DNA of 64,000 nt, taken from positions 1-64,000 of the forward strand of contig NZ_FQWV01000002.1 of the NCBI RefSeq assembly GCF_900129775.1. The letters are read 5' to 3'. The position numbers and the translations under genes are program-made. The notes below the pieces were generated by a model, which ran no database searches, was not told the DNA's origin, and saw only the letters and a list, made by a program, of their open reading frames with translations. The stretch is from Halobaculum gomorrense (GTDB lineage: Archaea; Halobacteriota; Halobacteria; Halobacteriales; Haloferacaceae). Shown here in pieces: positions 63,235-64,000 of the stretch (its first letter is position 1; each line of letters starts with the position of its first letter).

Positions 63235-63480
63235 ATGTCGGGTGTCGAAGACGAGACGACGGTCAACGACAGCTTCTCCGTGACGGTGCCGGCCGCGGTT
63301 CGACGCGAGGCCGGGATCGAGGCGGGCGACAAGATCAGGTGGCGCGTCGGCGACGACGGCGAGTTGTCGATCGAAGTCGTCAAACAGCGGTACGGTGCCT
63401 TTTCGTCGCTTGACCCGATCGACACGGGAGCCGAAACCGACGTGGCCGAGGACCACGACCTCGTCGCCGGCGACTCCTGA
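63235..63480 (+). CDS. vapB: AbrB/VapB-type antitoxin
   Basis: 81 residues. A SpoVT/AbrB swapped-hairpin domain with VNDSFSVTVPAAVRREAGIE and AGDKIRWRVGDDGELSIEVV, then an acidic C-terminal part (AETDVAEDHDLVAGDS) that would bind the toxin. The stop overlaps the toxin start by 1 base, the usual coupling. It probably represses its own operon. Confidence 0.82.
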   Translation: MSGVEDETTVNDSFSVTVPAAVRREAGIEAGDKIRWRVGDDGELSIEVVKQRYGAFSSLDPIDTGAETDVAEDHDLVAGDS

Positions 63481-63908
63481 TGGCGCGCGTCGTCGTCGAC
63501 TCGAACGTGCTCATCGCGGCACGACTCTCCCGCGATCAGAACCACGACCGAGCGGTTCCGATCGTCGGCGCCGTCGATCGCGGCGAGCTTCCGACCGCCT
63601 ACGTTCCGAGCGATATCCTCGTCGAAGTGTGTAACTACATCCGAGCGAAGGCCACACAGGATGCCGCGGTGGCGACGCTCGACGCGCTCGTCGAGAGCGA
63701 GGGCTTCGAACTCGCGTACACGCCGAAGGCGGATCTCGACGCGGGTCGATCGCTGTTCCGGCGCCACGAGGGGCTCTCGCTCACCGATTCAGTGATCGCC
63801 GCATCGATGCGTCGCGAGGGTATCGAGTTCCTCTATTCCTTCGATGACGACCTCGACGCGGTAGAAGATATCACGCGGCTCACGACGGCCGAAGATCCGT
63901 TCGAGTGA
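63480..63908 (+). CDS. vapC: PIN-domain toxin (VapC family)
   Basis: 142 residues. PIN acidic residues: first Asp in VVVDSNVLIAARLS, Glu in SDILVEVCNYIRAK, Asp in HEGLSLTDSVIAASM and a last Asp in YSFDDDLDAVEDI. This four-acid set marks an active ribonuclease. Paired with the upstream VapB. Confidence 0.85.
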   Translation: MARVVVDSNVLIAARLSRDQNHDRAVPIVGAVDRGELPTAYVPSDILVEVCNYIRAKATQDAAVATLDALVESEGFELAYTPKADLDAGRSLFRRHEGLSLTDSVIAASMRREGIEFLYSFDDDLDAVEDITRLTTAEDPFE

Positions 63909-64000
63909 CCGCTCACAGGGTCGCCGTCCGGGTATGGGCGCGGACTACTCCGCGTCGGGGGCGTCGACGCCGTCCGGCGGCGTGAGGTCGCGCTGGAACT
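63909..64000. other. Right edge, no assignable gene
   Basis: 92 bases after the toxin gene. A minus-strand reading with FQRDLTPPDGVDAP enters from the right edge and is the most protein-like frame, suggesting the end of a gene outside the window. A TAG lies nearby in a neighbouring frame, so the gene end cannot be placed. Confidence 0.25.

Noticed and set aside
63909-64000. End of a minus-strand gene at the right edge
   Set aside because: The most protein-like frame has no stop inside the segment and the frame with a stop looks non-coding; too short to call.

Overview
The window is a 64-kb piece of a haloarchaeal (class Halobacteria) chromosome. The evidence is the very high GC content, acidic proteins, TATA-like boxes 20-35 bases upstream of start codons (leaderless-style genes), F420 and methanopterin enzymes, aIF1, Tat-exported lipoproteins, a PGF-type C-terminal sorting signal and an archaeal tRNA intron. 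I cannot fix the genus. About 60 protein genes, three tRNA genes, one integrated island, one small insertion element and one frameshifted gene can be supported. No rRNA or CRISPR array is visible.

Layout. 0.1-3.7 kb: an exported CARDB-type protein with a MacB-like ABC ATPase and permease. 3.8-12.6 kb: an arylsulfotransferase-like protein, a DUF5787-like protein, a Tat lipoprotein, threonine synthase, a NUDIX-eIF2B fusion, the cofE-mer F420 pair and two small proteins. 12.7-19.5 kb: mutS-mutL preceded by a large protein that looks like a methyltransferase with a lost catalytic motif. 19.8-24.3 kb: a MoxR / DUF58 / transglutaminase operon. 24.4-33.1 kb: aIF1, a surface metalloprotease with PGF-type anchor, rhodanese, NUDIX hydrolase, several haloarchaeal small proteins, RimI, aconitase and a dUTPase-family enzyme. 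33.1-43.1 kb: tRNA-Lys(UUU) with an intron, tRNA-Gly(CCC) and tRNA-Thr(GGU), interspersed with an M20 peptidase, RdgB, an Nmad3-like protein, DsrE, NAD synthetase, a broken membrane-protein gene, a DUF3105 lipoprotein and an enoyl-CoA hydratase.

43.0-50.3 kb is an integrated island. It is bounded by a 36-bp perfect repeat of the tRNA-Thr 3' end and carries a tyrosine recombinase next to its right end. Its cargo is much less GC-rich than the host and looks like defence: a modification-dependent HNH endonuclease (McrA-like), a HEPN protein (ApeA-like), and a pentapeptide-repeat membrane protein translationally coupled to a small membrane protein. A 125-bp element with 17-bp inverted ends and an 8-bp target duplication sits exactly between the McrA-like and HEPN genes.

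50.4-64.0 kb returns to host-like sequence: a membrane histidine kinase, a UbiA prenyltransferase, VOC and cupin proteins, a TrkA-type K+ regulator, a DHDPS/KDG-aldolase family enzyme, then a molybdate/tungstate locus (ModE-like regulator, WtpABC transporter, MOT1-like permease), a PIN-like protein and a VapBC-type toxin-antitoxin pair.

All three tRNA genes, which lie within 10 kb, have extra copies of their own 3' ends immediately downstream. This indicates repeated capture and loss of integrative elements, of which only the tRNA-Thr element is still intact.
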